Below are positions 8,452-17,615 of a stretch of DNA of 64,000 nucleotides, piece after piece. The DNA lies in assembly GCA_024653215.1 (NCBI GenBank), contig JANLFU010000006.1, forward strand, positions 114,606-178,605, written 5' to 3'. Under the pieces are notes generated by a model. The model was not told where the DNA came from, did no database searches, and saw only the letters and a program-made list of their open reading frames with translations. The stretch's first letter is position 1, and every line of letters starts with the position of its first letter. The position numbers and the translations under genes are program-made. This stretch comes from Candidatus Saccharicenans sp. (GTDB taxonomy: Bacteria; Acidobacteriota; Aminicenantia; Aminicenantales; Saccharicenantaceae).

Positions 8452-9765
8452 ATGAAGGAAAAAATTGAAATCAAGAGTCCGCAGGGAAAACTGGGAGTCC
8501 TGATCCCAGGGATCGGTGCCGTGGCTACCACTTTCATGGCCGGAGTCTTCCTGGCCAGAAAGGGACTGGGCAAACCTTTTGGTTCTCTGACCCAGATGGG
8601 CACAATCCGGCTGGGTAAAAGGCCGGAAAAGAGAGTTCCCAGAATAAAGGATTTCATTGAACTGGCCGAATTGAATGACCTGGTTTTTGCCGGCTGGGAT
8701 ATTTTCCCGGATAACGCCTACGAGGCCGCGGTCAAGGCCGGCGTGTTGAGGAAAGAGCACCTGGAACCGGTCAGGGAAGAGCTGGAGCAAATAAAGCCGA
8801 TGCCGGCAGTTTTTGACCGCAACTATGTTAAAAGGCTGGACGGGCCTAATAAGAAAAGCGGTGCTAACAAGTACGAGCTGGCCCTCCAGTTAATGGACGA
8901 TATAAAGAAATTCAGGGAGGAAAATTCTCTAAACCGCCTGGTCATGATCTGGTGCGCCAGCACCGAGGTTTTCCTCAAACCGGAACCGGTGCATCAGACC
9001 GTGGACTCCCTGGAAAAAGCGATGAAGGAAAATCATCCGGCTATTGCCCCGAGCATGGTCTATTCTTATGCCGCCATCAAGTCTGGTGTGCCCTTCATAA
9101 ACGGTGCCCCCAACCTGACGGTTGACATTCCGGCCATGGTCGAGTTGGCCCGTCAGCATAATGTCCCCATAGCCGGCAAGGATTTCAAAACCGGGCAGAC
9201 CCTGATGAAGACCATCGTGGCCCCGGGCCTAAAGGCCAGGCTGCTCGGCTTGAACGGCTGGTTTTCCACCAACATCCTGGGCAATCGGGACGGGGAAGTT
9301 CTAGACGACCCGGATTCTTTCAAGACCAAGGAAGAGAGCAAGCTCGGAGCCCTGGAATACATACTCCAGCCCGAACTTTATCCCGAGCTTTACGGAAAGT
9401 TTTACCATAAGGTCCGCATCAACTATTACCCGCCTCGCGGAGACAACAAGGAGGGCTGGGACAACATCGATATCTTCGGCTGGCTGGGTTATCCCATGCA
9501 GATCAAGATAGATTTTCTCTGCCGGGACAGCATCCTGGCCGCGCCCATCGTGCTGGACCTGGTGCTGTTCATGGACCTGGCCCAGAGAGCCGGTTTCCGG
9601 GGCATCCAGGAATGGCTGTCCTTCTATTTCAAAACCCCGATGTGTGCGCCCGAGCTCTACCCGGAGCATGACCTGTTCATCCAGTTGATGAAGCTCAAAA
9701 ATACCCTGCGTTACATGAAAGGCGAAGAGCTGATAACCCACCTGGGCCTGGAATATTACGATTGA
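8452..9765 (+). CDS. ino1: myo-inositol-1-phosphate synthase
   Basis: 437 residues. This NAD-dependent isomerase converts glucose-6-phosphate to myo-inositol-1-phosphate. Visible marks are the Rossmann start GVLIPGIGAVATTFMAG, the NGAPNLTVDIPAMVELA segment, the active-site stretch VPIAGKDFKTGQT and NGWFSTNILGNRDG, and the C-terminal KIDFLCRDSILAAPIVLDL. It starts with ATG at 8452 behind an excellent AGGAGG. With the divergent CDP-alcohol transferase it suggests that inositol phospholipids are made. Confidence 0.93.
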   Translation: MKEKIEIKSPQGKLGVLIPGIGAVATTFMAGVFLARKGLGKPFGSLTQMGTIRLGKRPEKRVPRIKDFIELAELNDLVFAGWDIFPDNAYEAAVKAGVLRKEHLEPVREELEQIKPMPAVFDRNYVKRLDGPNKKSGANKYELALQLMDDIKKFREENSLNRLVMIWCASTEVFLKPEPVHQTVDSLEKAMKENHPAIAPSMVYSYAAIKSGVPFINGAPNLTVDIPAMVELARQHNVPIAGKDFKTGQTLMKTIVAPGLKARLLGLNGWFSTNILGNRDGEVLDDPDSFKTKEESKLGALEYILQPELYPELYGKFYHKVRINYYPPRGDNKEGWDNIDIFGWLGYPMQIKIDFLCRDSILAAPIVLDLVLFMDLAQRAGFRGIQEWLSFYFKTPMCAPELYPEHDLFIQLMKLKNTLRYMKGEELITHLGLEYYD

Positions 9766-9787
9766 GCTCAGGGCCCGCCCGGGTCGG

Positions 9788-9816
9788 TTGACACCTGTTT
9801 TCATTTGTGAATTAAT
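9788..9816 (+). promoter_or_regulatory. Sigma-70 promoter for the GH38 gene
   Basis: A perfect TTGACA (9788-9793), a 17-base spacer and ATTAAT (9811-9816) predict transcription from about 9823. The first TTG that could extend the reading frame upstream is this -35 box, so translation must begin further down, at 9848. Confidence 0.6.
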
Positions 9817-9847
9817 TATTTCTATTCTTTCTGTTAAGAGGTTTAAG

Positions 9848-12800
9848 ATGGCTCAAAAATCATTCCAGCTTAAAAAAACTTCGGTACTACTAATAATAAT
9901 TCTGGCGGTTTCTTTCTTTGGACTGGTGGCCAGGCCGGCTTTTTCCCAGAGCAGCTATGACCTCAACAAGGAAAAAGTCCTGTTTACCGTGGGTTATGCC
10001 CACCTCGACACCCAGTGGCGCTGGGACTACCAGAAGACGATTAAAGAATACATCTGGAATACCATGGTCGATAACTTTGCCCTGTTCGAGAAGTACCCGG
10101 ATTACGTTTTCAATTTCAGCGGGGCCAATCGCTACCGGATGATGAAGGAATATTACCCGAAAGAATATGCGAAGGTTAAAGACTACGTGGCCAGGGGGCG
10201 CTGGTTTCCCTCTGGTTCCTCCATGGAAGAAAATGATGTCATGGCCCCGTCCTTTGAGTCCATCATCAGGCAGATTCTCTACGGCACCGAGTATTTCAAG
10301 AAGGAATTCGGATTCAGCAGCAAGGAATACATGCTGCCCGACTGTTTCGGTTTCCCGGCTTCTCTGCCTTCAATCCTGGCTCATTGCGGGCTCAAGGGTT
10401 TTTCCACCCAGAAGCTGACCTGGGGTTCGGCGGTCGGCGTTCCGTTCAATGTTGGCACCTGGTACGGGCCGGACGGGCAGTTCATAGTGGCTGCCCTCAA
10501 TCCCGGTGATTACACCGGCAAGATAACCGGCGACCTGACCCAGAATCCGACCTGGAGGCTCAGGGTCAATGAAAACGGGCAGAAGTACGGCGTCTACGGT
10601 GATTACATGTATTTCGGAACCGGAGATGTCGGCGGGGCACCGGATGAAAACTCGGTCCGGAACCTGGAGCTTAGCCTGGAGAGCAGCAAGCAGTCCGACC
10701 TCAGGGTGGTCTCGTCCCGGGCCGATGAGTTTTTCCTGAACCTGAATGATATGCAGAAAAAAAGATTGCCCACCTACAGCGGCGAGTTCCTGCTGACCAA
10801 CCATTCAGCTGGCTCCATCACTTCCCAGGCGGCCATGAAACGCTGGAACCGCAAAAATGAATTCCTGGGCTATTCGGCCGAAGCGGCGGCGGTGGTGGCC
10901 GACTGGCTGGGCGGGGCGGCCTACAACAGGGAAAAAATCAACGAGGCCTGGCGCCTAGTTCTTGGCGCCCAGTTTCATGATATTCTGCCGGGAACCAGCA
11001 TTCCGCGAGCCTACGAGTTTTCCTGGAATGATGAAATCCTGGCGGCCAACCAGTTCAGCTCGGTTCTCAAAGATTCAGCCGGTGCAGTCATCCGGGCCAT
11101 GGACACCAGGGTGAATGGTTATCCGGTGGTCGTCTACAACCCGCTGGCTTTTGACCGCGAAGACGTGGTGGAAGCCGAGCTGGAATTACCTCAGTCCTCT
11201 GACTACCTGAGAGTTTTTGCCCCAGACGGTCGGGAAGTTCCATGCCAGGTCCTGGGGAAAAGTGACCGTAAAGTCAGGCTGGCTTTTGTGGCTACCGTTC
11301 CATCTCTCGGCTTTAGCGTGTACGATGTCAGGCCTTCATCTGAACCCTGCCGCCTGAACACCGGTTTGAGAGTTGGCCCTAGCCTCCTGGAAAACAACCG
11401 TTACCTGGTTAAGCTTAACAAAGATGGTGAAGTGTCAAGCATCTTCGATAAAAAAGCCGGCCGGGAGCTGCTGGCTTCTTCTGCCAGGCTGTCCTTCCAC
11501 TACGAAAAGCCTCAGCAATGGCCGGCCTGGAACATGGACTGGGAAGACCGGATGAAGCCGCCGTCCGGGTACGTGACCGGCCCGGCCAGGATTACCGTCG
11601 TGGAAAACGGCCCGGCCAGGGTAGCCATAGAAATAGAGAGGGAAGCCCGGGGTTCCAGGTTTGTCCAGACCGTGCGCCTGGCTGCCGGCGGGGCGGGCGA
11701 CCGGCTGGAATTTTATAACCTGATCGACTGGGCTACCAGGGAATCGTCTCTCAAGGCCGCCTTCCCGCTCACCGTTTCCAATCCCCTGGCCACCTACAAC
11801 TGGGGGTTGGGGACTATCCAGCGGGGCAACAATGACCCCAAGAAGTTCGAGGTGCCCTCGCACCTGTGGTTCGACCTGACCGATAAAAGCGGCAGTTACG
11901 GCGTTTCCATCCTGGAGGATTGCAAGTACGGTTCCGATAAACCGGCCGACAACATGCTGCGACTGACACTGCTTTATACACCTGGAGTTAGGTCCTGGCC
12001 CGGAGAGCAGGCCACCCAGGACTTCGGCCGGCATGAAATTCTTTACGCCGTTTACGGTCACCAGGGAGACTGGCGACAGGGCGGGACCGGACAGCAGGCC
12101 CTGCGTCTTAACCAGCCGCTCCTGGCCTTCCAGACTGTTTCCCATGAGGGCAGTTTGGGCAAGAATGTTTCTTTTCTGAGGGCCAGCCAGGATAATATCC
12201 ATATCTCGGCCGTGAAGAAAGCAGAAAATTCAGACGAGGTGATAATCAGGCTGGTCGAGACCAAAGGCCAGAGTTTAAAGAAAGCCACGCTGTCTTTCCT
12301 GACCGGAATCAGCGCGGCCCGCGAAGTCAACGGGGTGGAAGAGGAGGTCGGGCCGGCCGTGGTGCGCGAGGGCAAGCTGGTTTTTGATATTAATCCTTAT
12401 GGAATTAAAACCTTCGCCTTAAAGCTTCTTCCGGCCAACAGCCAGCTGGTACCACCTAACTCGGCACCTGTCGAGCTTCCCTTTAATATCGATGTCTTCA
12501 GCCACGACGAAAACCGCAAAGATGGCGCTTTTGATTCCAGCGGGCGAAGCTTCCCGGCCGAGTTGTTGCCGGATACCATTGTGACCGATAGCCTCAGCTT
12601 CAAGCTGGGTCCGAAAGAAGAAGGGGCCAAAAATGCTGTGGCCTGCCAGGGCCAGGAAATAGAGCTGCCGGACGGCAAGTTTAACCGCCTGTACATTCTG
12701 GCCGCGGCTTCCGCGGAAAATCAGAAAGGTCAATTCATGGTAGGGGAAGAGGCCGTGGAGATTCAGGTGGCTTACTGGTCAGGCTTTATCGGCCAGTGGG

Positions 12801-13867
12801 ATAACCGGACCTGGGCCGAGGGCCCGGCCGGAAAAATTGACTTTGACCGGGATAAATATACCTACACGGGAGTTGTCCCGGGTTATACCAGGCAGGATGA
12901 AGTGGCCTTTTTCACCACCCATCTACATCACCCGGCCGAGGGCAATGAACCTTATATCTACGGATACATTTTCAAGTATGCGGTGGAGCTACCGGCTGGA
13001 GTCAGGAAGATCAAGTTGCCGGTAAACCCGGCCATCAAGGTTCTGGCCATGACCGCCGCCTGGAACGAAAATGACAACAGCCGGCCTGCCCGGAATCTTT
13101 TTGACGTGCTGAACAGAGACCAGGCTGATTATGAAAGATGGCAGGTGGTCCCGATTCCAGTCATCAGTCCGGCCCGGGCTTATGTCAGTCCTTCTGAGCC
13201 GGCCAGCGTGAATATAAGCGTTGGACTGGAAGGGGCCGAGATTCGGTATACGCTGGATGGCAGCGAGCCGACCGAAAAGTCGCCAATCTACGAGGGCCCG
13301 ATAACCATCAAGGGCACGGCGGTTCTTAAAGCCCTGGCTTTTCACCCGAGGCGGCAGCCGAGCCCGGTGGCTTCAGCTTTTTACAGCCAGTCCTATCCCG
13401 TTAAGGACATCGTTTATTTCAGCCCACCGGCTTCGTCTCGTCAGGGTGCGGCCGGTGAAAAGACTCTGGTCGACCTGGTCAAGGCCCGGCCCGAGGCCAG
13501 GGACCAGAACTGGCAGGGTTATGAAGGCAATGACCTGGTGGTGGTCCTGGACCTCGGCCGAAAACAGGACCTCTACGAGCTGGAGCTCAGTTGCTTCGAG
13601 AATAATAATGCCAGGATTTTCCTTCCGGCCCGGGTGGAAGTGGAAGTATCGCTGGATGGCCGGAAGTTTGAAAAGGTAGCTGAAAAAGAATATGCCCTGC
13701 CGGAAAAGCCACAGGGGCCGGGTCAGAAATCGCTCTATGTTTCCCTCAGGGGTTCGGAAGGGCGGTTCCTCCGGGTTAAAGCGATTAATGTTGGCACGGT
13801 TCCGGAGGGCTTCCGCAACGCCGGGCAGAAAGCCTGGATGCTGTTTGACGAGCTGTATGTAAGGTAG
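9848..13867 (+). CDS. Secreted GH38 alpha-mannosidase with C-terminal accessory domains
   Basis: 1339 residues from the ATG at 9848 (AAGAGG six bases upstream, Sec signal peptide of about 34 residues ending RPAFSQ). The GH38 catalytic domain starts with GYAHLDTQWRW (zinc ligands H52 and D54); the nucleophile region is LPDCFGFPASLPS (D165) and the later zinc His is in AQFHDILPG (H377). After the mannosidase beta domains comes a chitobiase-C/FN3-associated segment (EIRYTLDGSEPTEKSPIY, about residue 1140), then a discoidin-like F5/8-type C domain that probably binds glycans. It likely trims alpha-mannosides in the periplasm or outside the cell. Long for the family because of the added C-terminal domains. 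Confidence 0.9.
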   Translation: MAQKSFQLKKTSVLLIIILAVSFFGLVARPAFSQSSYDLNKEKVLFTVGYAHLDTQWRWDYQKTIKEYIWNTMVDNFALFEKYPDYVFNFSGANRYRMMKEYYPKEYAKVKDYVARGRWFPSGSSMEENDVMAPSFESIIRQILYGTEYFKKEFGFSSKEYMLPDCFGFPASLPSILAHCGLKGFSTQKLTWGSAVGVPFNVGTWYGPDGQFIVAALNPGDYTGKITGDLTQNPTWRLRVNENGQKYGVYGDYMYFGTGDVGGAPDENSVRNLELSLESSKQSDLRVVSSRADEFFLNLNDMQKKRLPTYSGEFLLTNHSAGSITSQAAMKRWNRKNEFLGYSAEAAAVVADWLGGAAYNREKINEAWRLVLGAQFHDILPGTSIPRAYEFSWNDEILAANQFSSVLKDSAGAVIRAMDTRVNGYPVVVYNPLAFDREDVVEAELELPQSSDYLRVFAPDGREVPCQVLGKSDRKVRLAFVATVPSLGFSVYDVRPSSEPCRLNTGLRVGPSLLENNRYLVKLNKDGEVSSIFDKKAGRELLASSARLSFHYEKPQQWPAWNMDWEDRMKPPSGYVTGPARITVVENGPARVAIEIEREARGSRFVQTVRLAAGGAGDRLEFYNLIDWATRESSLKAAFPLTVSNPLATYNWGLGTIQRGNNDPKKFEVPSHLWFDLTDKSGSYGVSILEDCKYGSDKPADNMLRLTLLYTPGVRSWPGEQATQDFGRHEILYAVYGHQGDWRQGGTGQQALRLNQPLLAFQTVSHEGSLGKNVSFLRASQDNIHISAVKKAENSDEVIIRLVETKGQSLKKATLSFLTGISAAREVNGVEEEVGPAVVREGKLVFDINPYGIKTFALKLLPANSQLVPPNSAPVELPFNIDVFSHDENRKDGAFDSSGRSFPAELLPDTIVTDSLSFKLGPKEEGAKNAVACQGQEIELPDGKFNRLYILAAASAENQKGQFMVGEEAVEIQVAYWSGFIGQWDNRTWAEGPAGKIDFDRDKYTYTGVVPGYTRQDEVAFFTTHLHHPAEGNEPYIYGYIFKYAVELPAGVRKIKLPVNPAIKVLAMTAAWNENDNSRPARNLFDVLNRDQADYERWQVVPIPVISPARAYVSPSEPASVNISVGLEGAEIRYTLDGSEPTEKSPIYEGPITIKGTAVLKALAFHPRRQPSPVASAFYSQSYPVKDIVYFSPPASSRQGAAGEKTLVDLVKARPEARDQNWQGYEGNDLVVVLDLGRKQDLYELELSCFENNNARIFLPARVEVEVSLDGRKFEKVAEKEYALPEKPQGPGQKSLYVSLRGSEGRFLRVKAINVGTVPEGFRNAGQKAWMLFDELYVR

Positions 13868-13913
13868 TAATTAAACGGTTTCAGGTACTGAGGCCAAATT
13901 CAGGTTTATTTTA

Positions 13914-15404
13914 TCAATACCTGGCTTCCAGTTTCTTGTAAATCTTGGCCAGCCGGTTGAAGGCAGTGGTGACATGCTTATCCAGGGCCTGGCTGGCGGC
14001 AGCCGGGTTCCGGCGATGCAACTGGCTGAACTTTGACTCAAAGAGCTTCTGGCCGTTCAGGTATTCTTTTTCCAGGGGCCGGAGTTCTTTGTTAACCACC
14101 TGTATCATCTGGCCGTAGTTACCCTCGACCAGCCTTTCGAACCTGAGCACCCTGGTATGAAGCAGGCGGTCGCGGGCGGCGATCAGCTCTTCTGGCTGGA
14201 AGTGCTGCCGGTAGAAGAGTTCGTAGTCGTGGTTGGTCGGGCCGGCGCCCAGGCCTTCGGGCATTTTTTCTATTCCGTAATATAGCGGAAGATAGATGGT
14301 GGTATCCGGTTTGCCCAGGGCCAGCCACAAAAGGATAGAAATCGGTTCCGGTTTCTGGCCGTCGAGGACTGCCACAAATGAATTTATTGTGGAGCTGGTA
14401 CAGATGGTGCGAAATTTGGTTAAATTGGGGCTGCCTTCTTTATACCCGCCGGTGGCGTCGTACTCAGTTCCCTCGTAATGGTCGCGAAGCAGGGACATCA
14501 ACATTTCGGCCGTTACCTGGCGAGCCGGTTTGAAGGAAAAGGGAAAATCGTCATCAACCTTCCAGTCTTTCCCGCTGAGGATGACCAGCCCCCGCCACAT
14601 CCGGAGGCTGTTGCCGTCTGATACCGGGTCCCGGCGGGAAGGCCGGCTGAAAGCCTTTTTGAAATCAAAGGGCCCGTCTTTTTCTTCATCGTACCAGCCA
14701 TTCTTCCTGGCATATTCAATGATATCCGGACTGCCCAGGAAGTTATCGGGGTCGTCCAGCCTGACCTGCCTGATGGTGTAGTAATTGGGAATTACCGCCA
14801 CCTCATCATCGGGCACCCGCTGGGCCAACCAGTGCCGGCCCCTGATGACGGCCAGCATCCAGGCTTCGTTCTTGTCGGCGATTGAGTAAGTTCTACCGGA
14901 GGAACGATAGCCATACTTTTCCACCAGCTCTCCGGCCAGCCTGACCGCTTCCCGGGCCGTCCTGGCCTTTTCAGCCACGATCCTTCTCAGCATGTAGCCT
15001 AGGCCGCCGTCGGTGTAATCTTCGGCGTTTTCACGGGAGCTGCAGGCATCCGAGGTGATAACCACGCCGTGTTCATTAACGAAGCTGTCGGCGAATTCCT
15101 GGGCGGAGGCTTCAATCCAGATAAAGCCGTTGGTCCGGCCGTCGGTCTGGTAGACGGCCCCGTGTCCCAGGTTGATTTTGACTTCTGGCCCGTAGTTACG
15201 GGGAGCAATTTTCCTGACATTGACGATGATGTCGCCGGTGTCATCTTCATTGTGGGCCACCATGACCGAACCATCGGCTGAGGCCTTTTTGCCCACCAGA
15301 ACGGTGTAGCAGTTGAGTTCTTTCCGGCCTGCGGCCTGTAGCGTCAGGCTCATGACCAGGAATAGGATGGCTATTATGGTAAATCTCACACAGCGATTTT
15401 TCAT
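13914..15404 (-). CDS. Secreted C69-family dipeptidase
   Basis: About 496 residues from the ATG at 15402-15404, which has GGAGG at proper spacing; a longer frame upstream lacks support. A signal peptide (FTIIAILFLVMSLTLQAAG) is followed by LNCYTVLVGKKASADGSVM and AHNEDD. C32 would be the N-terminal nucleophile of this Ntn-hydrolase family after processing. Further family features are GEL(V)EKYGYRSSGRTYSIADKNEAWML and TFxxP-like segments. It would cleave dipeptides in the periplasm. It is convergent with the mannosidase gene. Confidence 0.9.
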   Translation of the reverse strand: MKNRCVRFTIIAILFLVMSLTLQAAGRKELNCYTVLVGKKASADGSVMVAHNEDDTGDIIVNVRKIAPRNYGPEVKINLGHGAVYQTDGRTNGFIWIEASAQEFADSFVNEHGVVITSDACSSRENAEDYTDGGLGYMLRRIVAEKARTAREAVRLAGELVEKYGYRSSGRTYSIADKNEAWMLAVIRGRHWLAQRVPDDEVAVIPNYYTIRQVRLDDPDNFLGSPDIIEYARKNGWYDEEKDGPFDFKKAFSRPSRRDPVSDGNSLRMWRGLVILSGKDWKVDDDFPFSFKPARQVTAEMLMSLLRDHYEGTEYDATGGYKEGSPNLTKFRTICTSSTINSFVAVLDGQKPEPISILLWLALGKPDTTIYLPLYYGIEKMPEGLGAGPTNHDYELFYRQHFQPEELIAARDRLLHTRVLRFERLVEGNYGQMIQVVNKELRPLEKEYLNGQKLFESKFSQLHRRNPAAASQALDKHVTTAFNRLAKIYKKLEARY

Positions 15405-15631
15405 GAATATCCTCCGTTTCGGTTCAGCCTTCAGGTCTGGCACCGGGCAATTAATATAACTTAAAGCAAGACGGAGAAGCAAACGGGTTGTCTATCCTGG
15501 ATAACTATTTATCGATTTACTGATTTCCATGTCGGTCTTAGGGGCAGGTCGGGCCCTATCCAGAATAGCGGGTAGAGGTACCAGCCTCGCCGCTGATTAA
15601 GAAATGATTACGGCCTTTTTAAGTTACGGGC

Positions 15632-15637
15632 TATAAT
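15632..15637 (+). promoter_or_regulatory. TATAAT -10 element upstream of the OsmC gene
   Basis: A perfect TATAAT lies 34 bases before the ATG of the OsmC-family gene; the -35 region is poor, so confidence is limited. Confidence 0.4.
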
Positions 15638-15671
15638 CTATCTGGAGATTCCCTTTAGGAGGTAGGCGATC

Positions 15672-16103
15672 ATGGCCGGAAAAGAAACCATTATGGCTGA
15701 CTGGCTGGACGGCGTGGCTTTTGAAACAGCTGTGGATGAACATCATATAATTCTGGATACTCCCCAGGATTTCGGGGGCAAAAACCGTGGGCCACGACCC
15801 AAGCCGCTGCTGCTGGTGGCCCTGGCCGGCTGTACCGGCATGGACGTGATCTCCATGCTGCAAAAGATGAGGGTGCCGGTGGAGAAATTCAGGGTGGTGG
15901 TTGAGGGCGACCTGACGGCCGAGCATCCCAAACAATTCTACCGCATTCATCTCGTCTATGAATTTACCGGGAAAAACCTGCCGCCCGAAAAACTCAGGCA
16001 GGCCATAGAGCTATCTCAGGAGAAGTACTGTGGAGTCAGTGCCACCATCAAGAAAGCCATGCCATTGACCTGGGATATGAGGATAACGAGCTCCGAGGGC
16101 TGA
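15672..16103 (+). CDS. OsmC/Ohr-family peroxiredoxin-like protein
   Basis: 143 residues. The family has two redox cysteines that reduce organic hydroperoxides; here they are C54 in LAGCTGMDV and C120 in KYCGVSATI. The hydrophobic helix LLLVALAGCTGMDVISMLQKM is typical of the YhfA-like branch. It starts with ATG behind TAGGAGG. It lies next to a hemerythrin gene on the opposite strand, consistent with oxygen or peroxide stress handling by an anaerobe or microaerophile (inference). Confidence 0.88.
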   Translation: MAGKETIMADWLDGVAFETAVDEHHIILDTPQDFGGKNRGPRPKPLLLVALAGCTGMDVISMLQKMRVPVEKFRVVVEGDLTAEHPKQFYRIHLVYEFTGKNLPPEKLRQAIELSQEKYCGVSATIKKAMPLTWDMRITSSEG

Positions 16104-16203
16104 GGCTTTAAGCCATGGCCTGAGTTTTTTAAACAGTCAAGGCCTTTAAGGTCGACGAAAAATATCCAGGTTGGGTAATAAAGACAAACCAGATTATTCT
16201 AAA

Positions 16204-16395
16204 TTACTCTATTTTTTCCTCTGTATCTTCCTGGGCAGATTCTTCGGTTTCCTGGTCGCCTATTGGCCGGCGGCGCGGGCAGGAGGTCACTGGGCAACCA
16301 ACGCAATCAGACTTTTTATCCAGCTCGGCATAGAATTTCTTTATGAACTCCTTAAGTTCTTCGTCGCTCATCCGGCTAAGGTCTTTTTCGTCCAT
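16204..16395 (-). CDS. Small cysteine-containing protein downstream of hemerythrin
   Basis: 63 residues from the ATG at 16393-16395 with AGAAGGA at correct spacing. A helical acidic N-terminus (DLSRMSDEELKEFIKKFY) is followed by a cysteine cluster CVGCPVTSC (CxxCxxxxC) and an acidic tail. A TTG further up at 16425 would overlap the hemerythrin stop but is less likely. No family is recognised. The cysteines could bind a metal. It is probably co-transcribed with the hemerythrin gene. Confidence 0.55.
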   Translation of the reverse strand: MDEKDLSRMSDEELKEFIKKFYAELDKKSDCVGCPVTSCPRRRPIGDQETEESAQEDTEEKIE

Positions 16396-16421
16396 GGGTT
16401 TCCTTCTCTCAAGATCTGCCT

Positions 16422-16991
16422 TCAACCTGATTCGGCTTGAACTAGGTATTTTTCTTCCAGCCTGTCCAGCAGCCGGTGAAATTCCTGGTGGCGACCGGGG
16501 CCGACGATTTCACGCTCGATGCGGTCAAACCCTTTTTTGAGGTTCTCCTGGGTCTTCTTGCTCAAACGGCTGTCGGCCAGCGGATACAGGATATTATCCT
16601 CTTTTTCTATGTGGGCGGCCAGCAGGTCAGCATAAGCCCTGGCCTGGCGGGCAAAGTTCAGCCCGGCCCGGTCCTCCCCCCTGGTTATGCCGCTTATCGA
16701 CTCCTCCATGTTCTTTATCAGGGCCCGGCCAGCCTGGTGCTCAGCCAGCATGACTTCAATTGGGCCTGGTTCGCCTGAAATCCCGGCTTTTTCCATGGCC
16801 GGGAATAACAGTTCCTCTTCCTTGGCATGATGGCAGCGGTCGGCGAAGACCTTCAGGAATTCCAGAATATCGCTGAGGTCTTTTAGGTCTGCGCCCTGGC
16901 CGGCTTCCAGCTTTCTGGCCACCTCGGTGAGTACGTTCAACATAATTATTATTGCCCGGTGTTCCTTCTTCAATTCATCCGTGGGTTTCAT
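16422..16991 (-). CDS. Hemerythrin-like (HHE) domain protein
   Basis: 189 residues from the ATG at 16989-16991 (GGGAGGGG just upstream; an upstream in-frame start is less convincing). The helical bundle shows the diiron ligand pattern: H15 in KKEHRAI, H59/H60 in DRCHHAKEEELLFPAME, a second H in LAEHQAGR and HIEKEDNILYPLAD near residue 147. Such proteins bind O2, NO or iron, or help repair iron centres. It is the first gene of a two-gene unit with a small cysteine protein. Confidence 0.9.
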   Translation of the reverse strand: MKPTDELKKEHRAIIIMLNVLTEVARKLEAGQGADLKDLSDILEFLKVFADRCHHAKEEELLFPAMEKAGISGEPGPIEVMLAEHQAGRALIKNMEESISGITRGEDRAGLNFARQARAYADLLAAHIEKEDNILYPLADSRLSKKTQENLKKGFDRIEREIVGPGRHQEFHRLLDRLEEKYLVQAESG

Positions 16992-17008
16992 TTTCCCCTC
17001 CCACATCC

Positions 17009-17037
17009 AGATTAGACCCCGCGGTCTGGTCTGTCAA
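17009..17037 (-). promoter_or_regulatory. Sigma-70 promoter for the hemerythrin gene
   Basis: Minus-strand TTGACA (17032-17037), 17-base spacer and TAATCT (17009-17014), ending about 18 bases before the ATG. The -35 is perfect, the -10 moderate. Confidence 0.5.
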
Positions 17038-17173
17038 TCAGGCCTGGCGGCAAAGCACTTGATTTGTTAAGAATTGGGTTGAATGAAGGCTCTGGATTTT
17101 CCCTGATCGTGGCGATAATTCTGCTGAAAAATAGATTTTCACGGGATTATTTTTCCTTATTCCTTATCCGTTT

Positions 17174-17194
17174 CGGCCAGACTGGGTCTGGCCG
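17174..17194. repeat. Perfect 9-bp hairpin in an otherwise empty gap
   Basis: CGGCCAGAC and GTCTGGCCG flank a three-base loop. The surrounding region 17038-17323 contains no gene that I can support. The stem lacks a U-run on either strand, so it is not a canonical terminator. Confidence 0.5.
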
Positions 17195-17323
17195 TCTGAA
17201 GGCGGGGCGAGCCGTTTGATTTAGGATGACTGGAAAGATACTGGCAGGCAGCGCTGTTGCTCAACGGCCGGGAATATGGAAAACAGGAAGGTGGAAAGTA
17301 AGTTGACTGGGAATACAGAGAAA

Positions 17324-17409
17324 TGCCGAGGGCCGGACTCGAACCGGCACGGAGTTTACACCCCGAGGGATTTTAAGTCCCTTGCGTCTACCAATTCCGC
17401 CACCCCGGC
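17324..17409 (-). tRNA. tRNA-Leu (TAA anticodon)
   Basis: Minus strand, 86 bases, class II tRNA. The acceptor stem GCCGGGG pairs with CCTCGGC; the D-arm has GGCGGAATTGGTAGACGC, typical of tRNA-Leu. The anticodon loop CTTAAAA sits on a GGGA/TCCC stem, there is a long variable arm (TCGGGGTGTAAACTCCG), and the T-arm has GGTTCGAGTCC. CCA is not encoded. Confidence 0.95.
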
Positions 17410-17615
17410 GGCTCCTGATAATTTAAACACAATCGGGCAGGCCGGTCAACACTTCCCCTTCGCTTCGTGACCTAAAGGCACTGTCTCATCAGTTATAGTC
17501 CAGTGTAGCCAAGGGCCTGGCAGGCAGAAAAAGACCCCGGCTTTTACAAGCGCATACTTTTCAGCCCCGATCGCCTTCAGATTGGGGGCACGGCAAGGGG
17601 AATTACCTGGTCAGT

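Noticed and set aside
9788..9847. Upstream TTG extension of the GH38 gene
   Set aside because: The TTG is the -35 box of a good promoter, the added residues precede a normal signal peptide, and ATG 9848 has a proper ribosome-binding site.
17246..17261. Sigma-54-like AGGCAGC-N4-TTGCT
   Set aside because: Only part of the -24 element matches and no plus-strand gene follows.
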